Source: Triops longicaudatus
Lineage: Eukaryota > Arthropoda > Branchiopoda > Notostraca > Triopsidae
DNA length: 64,000 nt
Assembly (NCBI GenBank): GCA_022885665.1
Contig: JAGQDJ010000077.1
Coordinates: 124,001 to 188,000 of the forward strand
Direction of reading: 5' to 3'
In this document: one piece after another, positions 31,900-47,500 of the stretch
Numbering within the stretch: position 1 is the first letter of the stretch
How the letters are laid out: every line of letters starts with the position of its first letter
Translations under genes and position numbers: made by a program
Notes under the pieces: model-generated
Told to the model about the DNA's origin: nothing
Databases searched by the model: none
What the model saw: only the letters and a program-made list of their open reading frames with translations

Positions 31900-34800
31900 A
31901 ATATTAGTTGTTGATGATCCCAACTCGGGAATATTACTGCAACTACCCACCTTTTCTGGGATCATTAGGATTTTCCGAACATATCGCTTTAGCCTAGGAC
32001 CTTATCCGCAAGATAAAGCTTCAGGCTCAAGTTGTATGTGGACTCAGCAAGTGTGATGGCAAAAGTTATATGTAAGGAATCAAGACGGGTCACGCTACCA
32101 ACATTAACCAACTCTATAAATCACACACCACATCTCCGACGACACGAGGCTTCCCATTAATTTTCGCGTCCTTTCGTTTATTACGTTATCAGACAGAACC
32201 TCTGCGAATAAGAAAGATAAAAAAATCCGGAAAAATAAAGACTCACAAGGATGTAATACGGGAAAAAATACTTTAAGGAACTGGACAGAACACCAGGAAA
32301 GTAAATACAAGCAAGCACCAGCAGCTCTCTAACCCAAGCAAGCCAAGATCAACACTTAACCGCGTTGAAGGGCTGACCGTAAGAAGCAAAAATTTATTTC
32401 TATAGCTTAGATGGCCTGAAGTTCTCGTGTGACTTGTTTTTATTTGTTTATCTTTTTACCACTGATACAAGTTAAATTCTTCGTGTGACATATACATCTA
32501 CACAATACTATGAAGATTGAAAGCGAGGATGATGTGGTTATACAAATACGTCCGGTCCTCTTCACCTGTTCCTATTAATATTCGTTAGTGCAAAGCAGCA
32601 AAAATCTATAACAAGGTGGGGAACCTCCCTTGAAGGCTTAATTGTCTCTATATGAGTAAAGGTAGATAAGCTTGATCTATCTTCTATGCGTCAATTGTGA
32701 CGCGCAACAAAAGACTTCCAGCCTTGATTAGACGTTCCGGGCCACGACAGAAGACAACTCCTTTTTCTCTCTTTCAGTCTCACTCTTTTTCTTTAATAAT
32801 CCTTTTCTTTGATAATCGGATATGAAATACAATCACTTCTTTTAACCAAGAAGCTATTCGATAGAACGTATACTTACACTTAGAAAAAAATTAATTCAAG
32901 TCGCATTTTCGCGCAGTGGCCGATGCTAAGTTTGAGTTTAAAGTTAGCATGTATGCTACGGTCTTTTCAATGCAGTAAAGTTGAAATTTTTATACATAAT
33001 CGAATGTCTTTTTACACAGTAAAAATTCTGGCATGATTTGATACTTTCGGAGTTGTCAAGCCACATTAATTGACAGACATAATGCTATATTTTACGTGCT
33101 AGGTGGAATTTTAATATCCTTGAGAAAAGATCACAAGCTATCCTTAAATGTGCCATCCGTGTTAGTTCACACTTTACTGGAGTACTGTTACGGATAGAAC
33201 ACTTGATGCTCTTCAAGGCTTGTGTTCAAGGGCATTCAACGGAATTTAATTTCCGCGAAAATTGGAACCCAGGATTACATACCATCGATTAACTTATATT
33301 ACAACTGAAACAGCGACATATGTTGCTTGGCTGCACTAAAACTTCTCGGTTACAAAGATTCTGAATACTCGTAATCCGGGACTTTGTAAGTAACTAAAAA
33401 TAACAAGTTAATGGCTTTTAGTTGACGCTAAATAATTTACTGCAGAAATAAGCTTCAGTGCCACCGTACTTCACTACCTTGCATTATTGCTGCTATATTG
33501 CTTAACCTCGGCATACTTTGTTGTGCGGTCTCGTACATTATTTTTATTTCCAACACAGAATTGTCCGTCCTTTTGACTTGCTCTGTCGTAAAAATCACAT
33601 CAGTTAAAACAACAAGGCGTATCCGTACAAGTAACTTAGCCTTAGTAAACACAAAACCGCATTCAAACAAAAAGTTGCATGGCTGGGTAGGGTCTTTGCA
33701 TTGTTTGTATTGTGTTCGGTAATAGTATCTTCTGAAAAATGAAATGGATTCCCATCGTTTTGTATAGTTACTTCGATTCGAGAGCATGACCCTTTATTTT
33801 TCGATCGTCTCCCGGGCTTTATAACAGTACCGGGAGAGAGTTCAAAGAGCGTAGGTTAGGTTCAGGTATAGATCTATATAATCGACAAGGCATATGTATA
33901 GCACCCACCTCATCGCAATCCTCTTCCTTGTATACACACTCACCTTTCTCGGCCAATACATTTTTGTCCATTTTTATTCAAGGAAAGAAGTATCTATCTT
34001 GCACGCTTTCCAGTATTGAGAGCCCACTTTGCCCCTCCCTTCTTTTCTCTCATGCTCTTCGTTTTCTCTTCGGGAAGAAGCAGCCAGAGTATCGTTCGCG
34101 ACGGAAGCAAACGATGGCCTGTCATGCGTGGCCCAAATGGACAGTGTCCATCAAAACCCCCATAAGGCCCGACATTATGTTTCTCCCTGTGCATAATGCA
34201 ACTTACCCCCCAAAAAAGTAACTTATATCCATAAAGAAATACAACCTACGGGTTGAAATGCAAGGCACTCAATTTTTACCTTTTGTTGAAATCCAATCGC
34301 TATTTGTTACCGAAAGATCCCGCAAGCCGTCTTTTAATAAAACGCAGTTCGTTCACCTGCCTGGAAAAACGCAATTCTTACCCCCTTTTTTCATTATATA
34401 GTTTCAGTATTAATAACACGAGTTAAAAGCCATAGGAACTCCTTGGTAACGCGAAACAAATTGTTGCAGAGGTGAAGCCTAATTCTACTAAATATTTCAC
34501 TCCCGGGAAGGCATTGTTATATTTCATTTTTAGCTTCCCAAAGCCCCCCCGAAGAAAAATGAAAAGTAGAATTTTAAAAGGCATTCTTCTTCGCTTGTGT
34601 TTGAGGAGGGAAAATCCGCTTTGGCTTTCTAGGGATGTTTAATAAAACAAATGCTCTCCGACTTAGTGATGAAGATTTCCTTGGTCGGGGACGCGGAGGA
34701 GTCGTCTTAGGATCGTTTCGTTGCCGTGGAGGCGCAACTTACACGTGGGCTCATGTGTGTCTGCCTGCTTTTTGACGTCGTAATACCAGTGCTGTTCTGG

Positions 34801-37800
34801 CAACCTGAACTACAACGACGACGCCCTGGACGCTCGTCGCGTCATCCCAAGGTGGGACAGCCTGTTACTTCAGTCAAGCCAAGACTTGCTCTACAGTCAG
34901 TTGCCTTTCCAGCTTGCGCGCTTGAGCACGTTTCCACCGAGTCTTACTTTAATTGCTCGTACAGTGCTTCGTTTGTCCCCCTTTTTCCTACGCTCCCCAA
35001 GTTTTCCGTCGTAACACGAGTGTTTGTGAACACTATAACGGAAGCTTCGTGTTTTCTTACCAACAGCTAACTATAAAAGGCCCAACGGAAGAAAAAAAAA
35101 ATTGGGAGGAAATTCCGAAAAAAAAAAAATCTTTTCCTTCTCCCAAATCGTGCAGTTAACCCTTCCAGTGACGTTTACTCCATCTTCCACATTACGGGAC
35201 TGTTATCTAATATTCGAGAAAAAGGTACACTTTCCCTTAAATTCCCAGGTCAGCGGCATAGCGCCGAGTTTCGCTTTACAAACGTGCACTAGATTTAAAT
35301 CCGTCGTGTTAATGTAGTCATGCAATTCGTAAGAGCAACAAAAGCTTATAACATGGGAGGGATGTGAGAACGATGGGGAGAAAAAAAAAGGAGACAGACA
35401 TCGATTGGGTTGGCTTGTAAGATTTGCTGTTGATCTTGGGACCTTTTTTCGCTTTCCGGGCCAGTAAACCACTGACCACCACAACAAGATTGCTTATGAA
35501 TGACTAATGTATTGAAGAAAGGCAGACAAGTTATTTGATTGTGTTTCCCTCCATTTTGGACAAAATCGGCTAGAATCGTGCTGTGGAGGGAGGACACTAA
35601 GCTTCTTAACATGCAGAAAGCCTGATACACTTTCTCAACTTCCAAGCAAATTAAACCTTGTCCCAAACACACAGCACAAGCTAACAAGAAATACACGCGC
35701 ACAACACAGCAAACGCCGACAGCTAATTCACTAAACGAGCTGCATACCAAAAGCAAACAAACTTGTCCTTCGTTTCTTTCGCTTCGCGGAAACTTTTGAA
35801 TGCAATACTTCACAAGTTCTGTCTAAGAAAATGTTCATGCACTTTTGGAACACAAAATATAAAAGTTTAAATTCTAAGAATCGTTAAGAACTAGTATCTC
35901 GTTTTTTCTCGCAATTAGTTCCACGTGTTTTATGTATACTTCTTGGGAATGAAAAGAGGAATACAAGAAAGAAAAAAGAGGATGCGGTCATTGAGTCAAG
36001 CACATAATACCCCTTATTCGTTATTCAGAGCACATGGCAGTGCTAAGGCTGATCGGTTGGCTTTGTTCCTTTCTCCGGAGTAGCTGTCCGTGTTTCTTCT
36101 ATGCAGACATTTCCCGCCCAATTTCTGGGTGCCGAAAAGTCACGAGAAAAAGCGCTGGATAAACTCGAGAAGTAATAGATGGAATAATAGAAAAAGTCAC
36201 TAGGTCGCCAATTCTCACGTTCTTGCACTTTCTTCTTTTTACTTGTGTATACTCTTCCTATTACACAAGGTTATCTTCAATGCCGCTTTGCCAGTACTCA
36301 TTAGTATTGGCAAAAGCACTTACCTTCGGTAGTCGTCTCAAGATCGATATAGTGTACTGTCTTTACAGCCTGGTACTTTAGTACTGTTACGACTGACGGC
36401 TTCGCAGTACTGAAATTTTATTGGGCAAAAATAGTGTTTGCAAATTTTGTTAATAATATCGCAAGCTTTCATTTACCCTTTTTGTAATCTTTATTTTTCT
36501 CGATTGTCTAATATTACTCCAAATAAACACAACGGAACAACTTCTGAAAATTATCCTCTTTACAAAAGAAGATAAACAGGCTTAAAATAGTTGAAAGCTA
36601 CGGTTGTGAAAATCTCATGTTTAAGCTTCGAATGAATCCCAGTAAAACCCCTGTGTAAACGTACAAATCCCATGAAGTCAAAGACTGACGTGTTCATTAC
36701 ATAAACGAATGTTCTCCTTGCATAAACGTTACAATAAAATCGCAATGAGTTTTACCCATTATTGACTTTCATGGACTATGTAAATTTCAAACGTCAGATA
36801 AACGACAGTAGCGTCTGTCACAAGAAAGGGTCGAGGGAGGATTTATTGTAGGCGGGGTGCTCATATTTCGTCGTTTTACTCTTTACTAAACAGACGCTTC
36901 CTGAAGTCACACCTGACAGATGTGCGTGAATGAGTTGTTTCAAGCTTTATTGCTGTTTATTTAACAGGTTCATATTCGTATATTTCGTTGACGAATTTTC
37001 GACTACCAAAGACTTACCGCAATGAGATAAATACAAGCGCAGCTTACCTGCCAATTCAATGTTACGCTCATGGCTGTCTGTCAACGAAAAAGCGAAAAGA
37101 AAAAAGCGGCGAAACACATTACGAAGGAAAAAAGTACAAAACGTACACCAAATGAAAAATCGTTGTCAACCGTAGTACACTTTTGCTGCACTTAATCTTG
37201 TTAGATTTTAATTTGCCTTCTTTTTTGCTGACTAGTCGTGGGTTATTTCATCCGTGCAGCCATGTCTCGTGTCTCGTAATCATAAACGGTGCTTTATTCG
37301 TCTGCGTTTGTTAACTACTAAAAATGGAAAACTCATCACGTGTTTTCATTTCGCCTCTTTCATAATTTGTACCTTGCATATTTGGATGATTTTTTTTACT
37401 ACAGAACTCAAGATTCCATTTAAAATTGAAACAAAAAAGAACCAGGATTTTACAGCAAAACCTTGTTCTAACGGACATTCAAGGGGAGAGCACATATGGC
37501 CGTTATAAGCGAATTTACGCAATTGACACTACAACCTAAAATGCCTGTTAGTTTGCCGGGACCAGTGAAATTCGTACATAATAGCCGATTGTCTGGTATA
37601 ACCGGTGTCTATAAAGAGTTTTTACCGAACTTTGCATAATAACGATTTTTTTAGAAATAGCAGCGAGCATAAGGCAAACTCCAGTGTTTAATTTTAAAAA
37701 TTCTGTGTTAAATAAAACGCAACCATGACAGGATTCCAAACTAGTTCGAGGGTCATTAAAAGACATGTTTCACTCGTCTTTTGCGTCCGCTTGCTTGCTT

Positions 37801-40800
37801 TTGTGGGACGTGTAAGGATTAGCAACTTGAAAGACTGAGCTATTACCACGATTTTCCGCCACTTGCTAGCCTGATAGTTGCGTCAGGATCCTTTGCATGC
37901 ATAAATTGCCCTGTCTTGTCCTCCACAAAGCCATCGTGCGTAACTTACAGCTTGTAATTTTGTCCACTTCTCAGCTTCTTTTCTCACTGGATCACAACAA
38001 AGCGGGAACTGTCGTAGTGTTATATGTCTTGTTTCAGTTTGTACCAAATGACGACCCTAAAAAAAGAAGAGATAGTCTCAAGCATGAAGATTTCCCTTAA
38101 TACCCCTTTTTGCAGGAGGAGGGGGTGTTGATGTCTCATGACTATGCAAGCTTTCCGCTCTTACTTTAACTAAGGCAGCAGTTTTTCGCTTACGAAACGA
38201 AATACTGAAACAATAGGCTATCATCTCTACAACCCGAGGACACTGAAAAACGTTTGCTAATGAATGATCAAGCGCGAAGATTTAGAGCGAATCTTACAAA
38301 TGGTTGGATAAGAGTCCTTTAACGATGCGACAAAAGTCCTTTCTTCAACTCTTTTTCTTTCGTTTTTTGTGTCGTTTCGGCACTCTAGGGAGGCTGTACA
38401 CAAAATGAAAACGAGGAAATAACACGAATGACTGTCAGATTTTTGTTATAACTACTCCCACCCCTTGTCGGTAGAAAATCATTAAACTGCACGTGACTTT
38501 TGGGTGCGGCTATGTCTTAACGAGCCTTTTAGGGGGGCGGGTGGGATGGCTAAACAAAGTTCGTTGACTTGGTGGAGAAGTTGAGGAAGATGACATGAAA
38601 ACGGAGGTTATGATTTCATTTCTGTATACATGCCATTTTATTGGAAAAAGCACTCTAATGTCTAAAGTCTAATAGTATATATAACCTACACCTTTGCTTT
38701 ATTAGTTTTGGCTTTTGTGTGCTGTAAAATGCTGTGCAAAACAGCCTTTCACTCGACACCTGAGACAATGTGAATTATTTAGCAAACGAGTATTTTTTTT
38801 CCCGTGGGCCATAGTTACCCACAAGGGGCACGTAATGTACCGAAACAGCACACATAGGCCGTAGGTGGACTTGATGCACCTGAAGCCAAAATGAAAGCAA
38901 TGGGGGTCTGTGCATTCAGAACACCTTTCGATCGAGTCCAAAATTAATTAAAATTGCCTAGCGGACATTAGAACGCCACATAAGAATCAAAGAAATTTGT
39001 CTAGGAAAAATTCACGTAAGTCTGTATATTTTCTTTAGTCACTTCTGCGAACTCAATGACATTCGACCGACCTCGGTTTTAAAGAATACCCTGTATGATA
39101 GCACTAGAATTTACTATACAATTTTGTCTCATGAAAGTATTTAGAAGCTTTATGCGATGCAGAAAAATAACAGAAATTACTTTCCGATACTTTGATTGAA
39201 ACGAGTAGAGTAATTCCAATGAAAATCTTTCGCTCCGTTCGTATTCACATACTTCTGATGATTATTTTCATCACCAAAAATGAATTTATTCTCGCTCGCT
39301 GAACCACACCTCTGCAACGGATTAAGTTTCCATACTTGAAATTTGAGTTCAAAGAAAACACGTGGCGACCTTTTCAATTTAGAAAGACATTTCTCATCTA
39401 GCTCGGACCCCCATTTGGTCGTATCAGTCGTTGGCGAATTAACTTCTGCACGTCAATGGAGTGTTTCTCTGTAACAGAGAGATGGTCTGGCAAATGGTCT
39501 TCAACAAAAGATGTAAGCCCTGAAAGTGAAAAGGGTTATGGTACATTATATCTGCCAACAAGTGCCAGCACAAGAGCAGCATAGGGCTATAACTCAGTTA
39601 CAGCTATAGCTTGGCTCGCAGTTTATGGGATTCTTAACGGGAAACAGACTCAATAATGAAGCTGCACTCCCCCCTTTTCAGGGTTTTCAGTTAACCAAAA
39701 CGAAAAGTGGGGACTAGACACGCCATAATAATACCTTTAATTCAACAAAGACCGACACGACCACCGGCTCTTATTCCGTTCCGGACTCTCTCGTACTTCC
39801 ACGCAAGACAGCAAAGACCTTTCGTATACAGTGAATATTAAATCTTTCAACCTTTTGAAACTGTCGAACTAACTCCAACAGAGTCAAGTGTCGTCAGGTA
39901 AAGAATAGAGAAGGGGCGTCATTTTACATACTTGTGCTACGTAGCTTTACTGCACTGCTAGAGCTGTCTTTAGATTAGCTTCCAGCCGACGGTGTATTGT
40001 CTGAGTGTCGACATGCGGCATGAAAAAGAAGCAAAAAAAGAGGAAAATAAGGTTTGGGTTTACAAAAGAAATTTTAGGAGTGGGTTTTCTTCATCTCTGA
40101 TAAAAACAATTCTCTCAGATGTCTTCTCACTTTGAGGCTCGAAAACAGAAGAACTTTGTGTCTTTTCCTTTCAATGAAGGCCTAAAACAGCTTGTAAACT
40201 CGCAGTAATACCTTCTCATAAGAAATTCAAAACACAAGAGGCTTTGGAAACGGATTCTGTGGCAATGCTCTAAGCTTGTTGTCCCTGACGTGGTTTATCA
40301 GTTTTAAATACCACGTCATCTGCATTTAAAAGGTTAACTGGCACACTTAACTCTTGGAAAAATACAATCGAATGACAATTTTTTTAATCGTGCGAAGAAG
40401 GTTATAATTGCGGTTTCCTCAACAGAGGACAAAATACTCACAATATTATGTACAAAATAAACTGCACGTACGTATACAGTAAATAAATAAAGACATTTTA
40501 ACAACAGTTATTTGCTATAAACCGTTAAAAACTCTTTAGTAAAGCGCACAAATAGAAAAAATAACAATTTATTTCGTCCAGCTTTTTTTCAGAAGAAAAA
40601 TGTTTTCACGTAAAATCTTCGTCTGATTGCAAAGGCAGTAGGAAACATTATCCGGAGCTATAACAAGGTGAAAGAGGGCGTGGTGGGCCACAAATTGTCG
40701 GTTCAAAGGGGACGCTCAAAAGTCTCAATTTACTAAATAGCTTGGCAAATTATGATAGCTGAATAACTCGGGATTTTTAGAAGCTTACATTCATGGTACT

Positions 40801-41564
40801 CGAAGGATCCGTCCCACGTACTGCCCACACAACCGTGAACAAAGTAAAATCCCAGGCTCAGTATTGTTCATAGTATTCTGAGACATTACACTAACCATTT
40901 AAGGCATTTCTGTCCCAGGTTATTATGAGCTTCACTATCTATGTAACTGGCAACACACATAAGTTTGCTTTACGAAGTTTTGTCAAGGAAGGATTCTGCT
41001 ACGCATACAATTACTCATGGAAGCTTCAAACAAGTTTTCGTTAAAGAAACTCCTGAGAATGGAGAGAAAGGTTTGGAAATCGCAGAAGAATTTTTGGTGC
41101 GACAGGCTGTTCCGTTACTCGATATATTTTTGCTTGTTTAACTGGAATTGTCTCTAATTAGTTTTAAACACAATCGCTATAGCATTGATTCAACGGCGTC
41201 TTGAGCTGTTTTATGTGCATTCAGTTTTTATTATTTTTTACTAAAAACACTTCACTTCGAGTATTTTAGAACTTGCTAAAAGTTGTTACTATTGCTAATT
41301 ATTACTACTATAACTACTTGCTAATGATATTACCTATAATAAATTACAAAAATATTCAAATAACCATCCAAAGTTGACTGATTTTTTTTCTCTTTTACAG
41401 AGTTCTCGGGTTCACTCAGCTGGATGGCTATCACCGGTTATTTCACAGAACGCTACCGCGTCATTTAAAGATGGGATTTTCTTGAATAAACGAAGTTTTT
41501 TTTATTAAAAAAATGCGCATTAATTATCAAAAGGACAGTTACCTGCGATAAACAGAATCTTCCA
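31900..41564. other. Gene-poor region upstream of the Beat-family gene
   Basis: About 9.7 kb in which I see no coding exon I can support. A GC-richer patch with CpGs at 34680-34960 holds a 45-codon frame starting at 34635 (M-F-N-K-T-N-A-L-R-L-S-D-E-D-F-L, then Gly/Arg-rich) and a possible donor near 34852. It could be a promoter or 5' exon of the Beat-family gene. The rest is AT-rich, unremarkable sequence. Confidence 0.35.
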
Positions 41565-44500
41565 ATGGAGCCTCTTACGCTCCTTCCAAATCTCCTTTTT
41601 TTCATCACAATTTTTCTCACCTGGCAAGGTAAGTCTCTGACCAACTAACACCTTAGTTTAATTTCATCCTGCCGACGTTAGTACGAGCTACAAGCTGAAG
41701 AGAGAAACTGAACAAAGAGGACTCGGAGAGAGAAATAGAGAGAAAAAACATCTATTCTTCAGGAACACTACAGTAAAGTAATTAAAGGAAAGCAGGGCGG
41801 CAGTTTCTCTTGCAGGTAATAGGGAGCAATAATAAGTAAAAGTTGCCCGGAGAATCATGGGTTCGTTAATACCCTGTGTCTTTTATTGCGGAATATGACA
41901 CGTGTTGTGCCTTTTTAGGCAGCAAGCACTGAGTAACACACCCCTTAACCTGAAAAAGAACGACTTCCTGTTTTATAGTACATTTTTCTCTGTTCACTTC
42001 CGTTCCGGGGTCTTACTTTTTTGCCTTCCTTAAATTCTGATCTATTGGCTTGATTTTCCAAGCTAACCTGATGCTTGCTGTGTCTTTCAAGAGAAAGATG
42101 AGTCTCCGGGGGAAAAGCTTCCCAACGTAGGACACAACCGTTGTATGCCGTCTTTTGTTTCTCCTTTCTTTTTTGTTCTGGACCCAGGTGCCCCAGAACA
42201 AAACCCATCAGAACGCAATTCGATCGACTTTCCGGTTTGTTTTCCAAACTAATAATCACTATCTTATTCTCTAGCGTTCATAGGTTAATTTTGCTATTCC
42301 ACGCGTGGGGCATTTCTTTATCGACTTTTGGGTACTTTCCTTTTATTACTGGAACAATTGGGGAAGGTTAGGGGAAATACTGCACCTATCTTCAGATATT
42401 GCCTCGGAAAAGCATTTAATGTAGGCTTTCCCGTTTTCGGTGCTATGGAGCTATAGCAATGCGTGGCTTCATTCCGCAAAAGTAAGTTTACGATAATAAA
42501 AACTACCGGCTTATGGTCGTTTTAGAAAGAAACAAGGCATAAGAACTATTCAGTGGGCTAACACAACAATAGTAAGTCCGGATATCTTACGCGGTTTCTA
42601 GTTTTTCAGATATGTTCACACTAAACAAACTTCTACCAAGTCTTGATTCACGAAACATTTCGCGTCATCGTAATGTGGGACTATGCTAATATGAATAAAG
42701 AAAAAACGCTGAACCTTCAAAATATTAGTTACAACTCTACTGTCAGTGTTGCTCTGAATCATAATAGATTGAAAATTTGCATCATAGTCCGAATGATATG
42801 AAATTGCTCACTGTTTTTCTTGAAAGTCTACCACAACCTGAGTTTTAATTGTAAACTGAAGCACTATTTTCTGTCGAAAAAGGTTTGAGTCTACGTAACT
42901 CAAAATAATATAAACTCGGCTTAGTCAATACATTTTCACCTCACTTTAACTTAAACAACGCTCTCCATAAGGCCTTGTCGAAATATTACTTTCCGTGTCT
43001 TTTTACCTTTATGTGATGTAAAATAATCTTACCTTGTCACGCGAGTGTTCGGGGAGTTAATTAAGTAGACTTAACGACAACTTTACTTTAGCTAGCCAAG
43101 TTTTTATTCTGCAACTCTAGTAGGAAAAACTCTTCTAGCTCAACGGAGAACGTTCTTGTACGCTTGGCACTTACCTCGGAAGACGTATCATTACGTGCGG
43201 TTGACCGCAGAAGAAAATTATAACTGTTCAGCACAAGGTCAATGGCGAACTCACGCTACAGCACAATGCATAGCCGACCAAGAATCTATATTACAATAGG
43301 TGATCTTTTGTGCTTACCGATTCCGCTAAGAATGATTAACAAGCGAATCGACCGGAAGAAAAAGAATAATTTGCCATTATGTACCGCGAACGACGCGCCC
43401 CCTTCAATGAAAACTTACGGTTATACCGCGCAAAACGAGTCTCGAGCTATAATTTACGTGCGAGCACAATTGACGGTTTTACTTTTTTCCAGTTTCGTGG
43501 AGTATTCGTCTGGTGGAAGTCGGGGTGCCCATTGTTGTCTATGAAGGAAAAAGCGCTACCTTGCGATGTATCGTGGATCTAGAGGGCGAGCAACTGTACT
43601 CGCTCAAGTGGTACAAAGACAACGAGGAGTTCTTCCGATACATGCCACGTGGCATGCCGCCCATTAGTACCTACCATGTGGAAGGAATACAAGTCGATGT
43701 GAGTACTTCCTCGCTCCATACCACTTGACAGTATGGCAATACACATGTCCATTATTGCTTGAAAAAATAGTTTTACCGTTACCTTTTCAAGATTCTACGT
43801 TTATTTCTTAATTATTTTTCATTCTTGGTAGCTCTACTTCAACCAAATATTATTTATGGTTTATCTTTTACACTTTGTCATAAGATAGGCATTTACTATG
43901 GCCTCATAACACCGGCCGTACATAGCTTTTATTTCTTGCTGGGCTTGTACTGAGTACTCGGTACTGTACACGCTTGAAACGTGAACGACGATGTTTTCTT
44001 CTTGGGTACTATGGGTCGCTACAAGTACGATCACGCACACTTTCCTAGCTATCCCAGGTAAGGTGCAGGTTTATGAGAGACCTGAAGACATTTGTTGAGA
44101 CGGGACGTTGTCACGCCAAGCAAGCAACCCACCTCATATAAAAGACCTTCCTTTTTAATATTTTTTTCTTAGAAACTCAAACCACGTCCTAGCTGGGAAA
44201 AAAGAGTTGACAGAAAAAGGAATGTCGTGCAAAACAAGCCTTGCCATTCTTTTACTTGGGTTTTACTTAGATCTAAAAGACAGAAAGAGGATGGAAAGGT
44301 CAGGACGGATGTAAAAAGAAGTGCAATTTTTCGAATCAGTCTTTTGTGCTCTGCATTTTTATTGGCTGATCGAAATCCGGACATCCGGGCAAAAACCCGC
44401 TGTTTCGGTCTCGCATGTGAACAGAAGCAGATAAAGCTCCATTTTGTCTCACCGCGAGGCATTGGAACACAACTTTCAAACCCAAAGTTCGAATTTCTCC

Positions 44501-47500
44501 TCTTCTTCAACCCTTTGCTGTCTTTTCAAATCCATTTAGTAAGAAACACGTCTGGAATGGTTATGAGCTAAAGTGGCAAATTTAAAATGTTTTGAACTGA
44601 CTTTCGATACCTTTTCTTTATCTCAACACTACGATTTTTATTAACACCTCGGAGATATGAGCATATTCTCAGAATACTATGCAGCGAAACTCAATTTTCT
44701 AAGATCGTTTGTACAGTACACTTGCAGAAAAATTACTTTAGCAAACTTACGACGATTCTGATTTTTGGGGGAGGGGATAGAAATAAAAAACTTAATCATA
44801 CATCATGTAAGAACGAATTTTTAGCCTAGAAACCTTTCAAATTGATTGAACAGTATGAACGCAATCGACGTCAAAATTTCAAATGCTTAAGTTGCACATT
44901 TGTGGTGATATATTGCCTTACGTAAGAATTAGGACTGGCATTACTTCAACACGTAGAATTGTTTCCATTCTCGTGCATTACTAAAAGACTACAGAGACTT
45001 TCGATACTTGTTCAGTTACAAACAAAACCACTACAGTTCAGTTCCTTTCAAATTCGCTTCTCTATTTGAAAAGTTGCATTCGCTGGAAATAGTTAATTGC
45101 AATGTTGCTGTCTGGCACGCGTAATAATTAACCGTTTCCAACTATTTATATCTTTTAAAGCAATCAGAGTGTCTTTCAATCAGGCAAGAGATTTTCGCAA
45201 GGCTCCCCGTAGTGGATCTCATTGTAGTTTCACCAACAGCAGAGCTCCCCTTCATCAGCAAATAAGCATGTCACATGCACGCTTGATCCACTAATTGTCG
45301 CATCACAAGTCTGCCTGCCAAGTTTTCAACTAATTGAGGCTGACAACTTAGCTTTATGTCACTACACTTTCCTTTAGCCTTTCGCTGAATGTTGCTAAAC
45401 AACATTTACCTTTCGAAACTCGACCTCCAAAACATAAAGCCTCTTAATGAACAGTTAGTAGGGTGGAAGACTGACGAAAGTTTGTCCCACAAAAGTGCAC
45501 AAGCCTTTGCCCTCCCACGCCAACCAAATTCCACAGTCGTCTTTAGTGAGGGAAGAAACCAGCAGAAAAAAAAGACAATCCAGTGACAGCTATTTCTCTT
45601 CCTTAACGACTCTTTCTGAAATCTCAGAAGCAGATTGCTATACTTCGACTTGATGGATCACATGCCAGCCTTGTTTGACTCTTAAAACCAATATCTGCGG
45701 CCTATATCAGAAATACTCCTTTAAGCAAGTTATTCAGTCTTATTTACAAAGTAGTTTAATAAATAAAGAATAAATAAATTATTAAAAAATTAATGAATAA
45801 ATGAACAATACATAGCTGATGTCCAACGAAATTTAGGCACTAATTGAATGGAATAGTGGCCAGAGGGCGGAAAAATGCTTTTCTAATACTCTAATGTGGG
45901 GCTTGGGCATATTAGGACGCGTCCACGCCCATGACCTTAGAATGATTCAAAAGTTTGTAAGCATAATGCGTTTCCATTTTTCGCCACGTTCCATAGTGTA
46001 CAGAAGGTTAAGGTATGAATCCTAAAAAGAACTGGAAGCCTCGGACTTAAATAAGCAGAGGTGACACGCCCTTTTTTGGTGGTCTTGCTTCAGCACGCTC
46101 AAAAGTCTTCTCAATCCTAAGAGCTTTTTTCCTGGTAGAGAGTTAGGCTTCTCCGCAGACAAGCTTTTAACAATCGTGCATCTTTTAAACCACTAAAGCA
46201 CTCACGGGACTTGGCTAAACCTCTGTACTGGACCACCGGGCGACGAAGTAATCCTCTATTGAAATCACTTTGTTCAATTAAGCGACTTGTCACTGCCGAC
46301 ACGGATGACAATGGCTTAACGGAAGCAGCAAAACAGTGAAAGGTCCTGCGTAAGACTACTAAACTAGGCGATTATAGTCCGTGAGTCTCTAACTACCGCC
46401 CATCAAAGTTAATCTTCACCCAACAGTGAAGCAAAATCGCCTTGGGCTGATTTCAGTGTTCAACAGGTTCCCATAGCTACGAAATCGGTTTTAAATCAGC
46501 TTCTACACACAAATACGCTACTTACTGACAAGCGAACCGAACAGCTTCTCTCCAAGCTCTTGTGGCTTTCACAGTTTGCAATCCTCACTCGATTCTGTCA
46601 ACTTGGGTTTGGAAGTGCCATAAAGCGTATGGTTAAGCAGGTAGGGCGTAGTGTCAGGCTCAATTACAAGCGTGTAAACCAACATAAGGCTTATTACGTA
46701 TAAGAGACTCACCGCTAGCCACGCGAATTCTGTTAGTTTTCTTCTCTGTACTCTGAAACAGAAAGAAAACATTAACTCGCTGTACGCAGTCATACAGTTA
46801 TTGGCTAAATTATGAGTATCACAGCGATATGAACAGAAATGAAATGACCAGACCAATGCAAAATTTGTGCCATGGTTTCATTATAATAATGCTCCGCAAT
46901 GGCGGTAGAGTCCATATAATGAATACATATAGATTAAGCGTAGTTTTTTTTGTCACATAAAATTTTCTTACTTTTAAAAGCAAAACTGACTAGATTCCAC
47001 AAATGCACGGTACTGCCCTTTCATTTCGTGACACTTTAAAAGGCTACTGTAGCGCCGCCGTCGCTAACGGCTACCGCTTGTTTTGGCGTTAAATTTGAAC
47101 TTAATTATTTAAACAGCGCGGCCCATGTACTGCATTTCTTCTACGATTTCTTTTGTTACAAAAACTGCCTAATTAAAACACTTTTCATTTCATGAAAGTC
47201 TAGAAGATTTAGCTCTACAAGTTGGATTGTACTAATTATTCTAAAAAAAGACCTCTAACTTAAAAGAGAATACTTCCTGCAAATTTAGACTGAAAAATAA
47301 AACGAAAGCGTCTTCCCCGACAAAACCTAGGCGTCACTTTATCGTAAACCAAAATGTAAAGTTACTTTTACTATGAACAAATTTACGTTGTGCTTTTCCC
47401 CATCCTTATGTTACCTCTTGAAAATCTAAAAGATTTACGAGATTTATTTTTTACAGCATCTCTATGTCCTATATTTCCTTGGTTTAGTTTTCTCGTGCTT

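Noticed and set aside
44169..44571. Overlapping frames of about 113 codons on both strands inside a Beat-family gene intron
   Set aside because: Both strands are open over the same bases, without splice sites, domain or biased composition. Judged chance.
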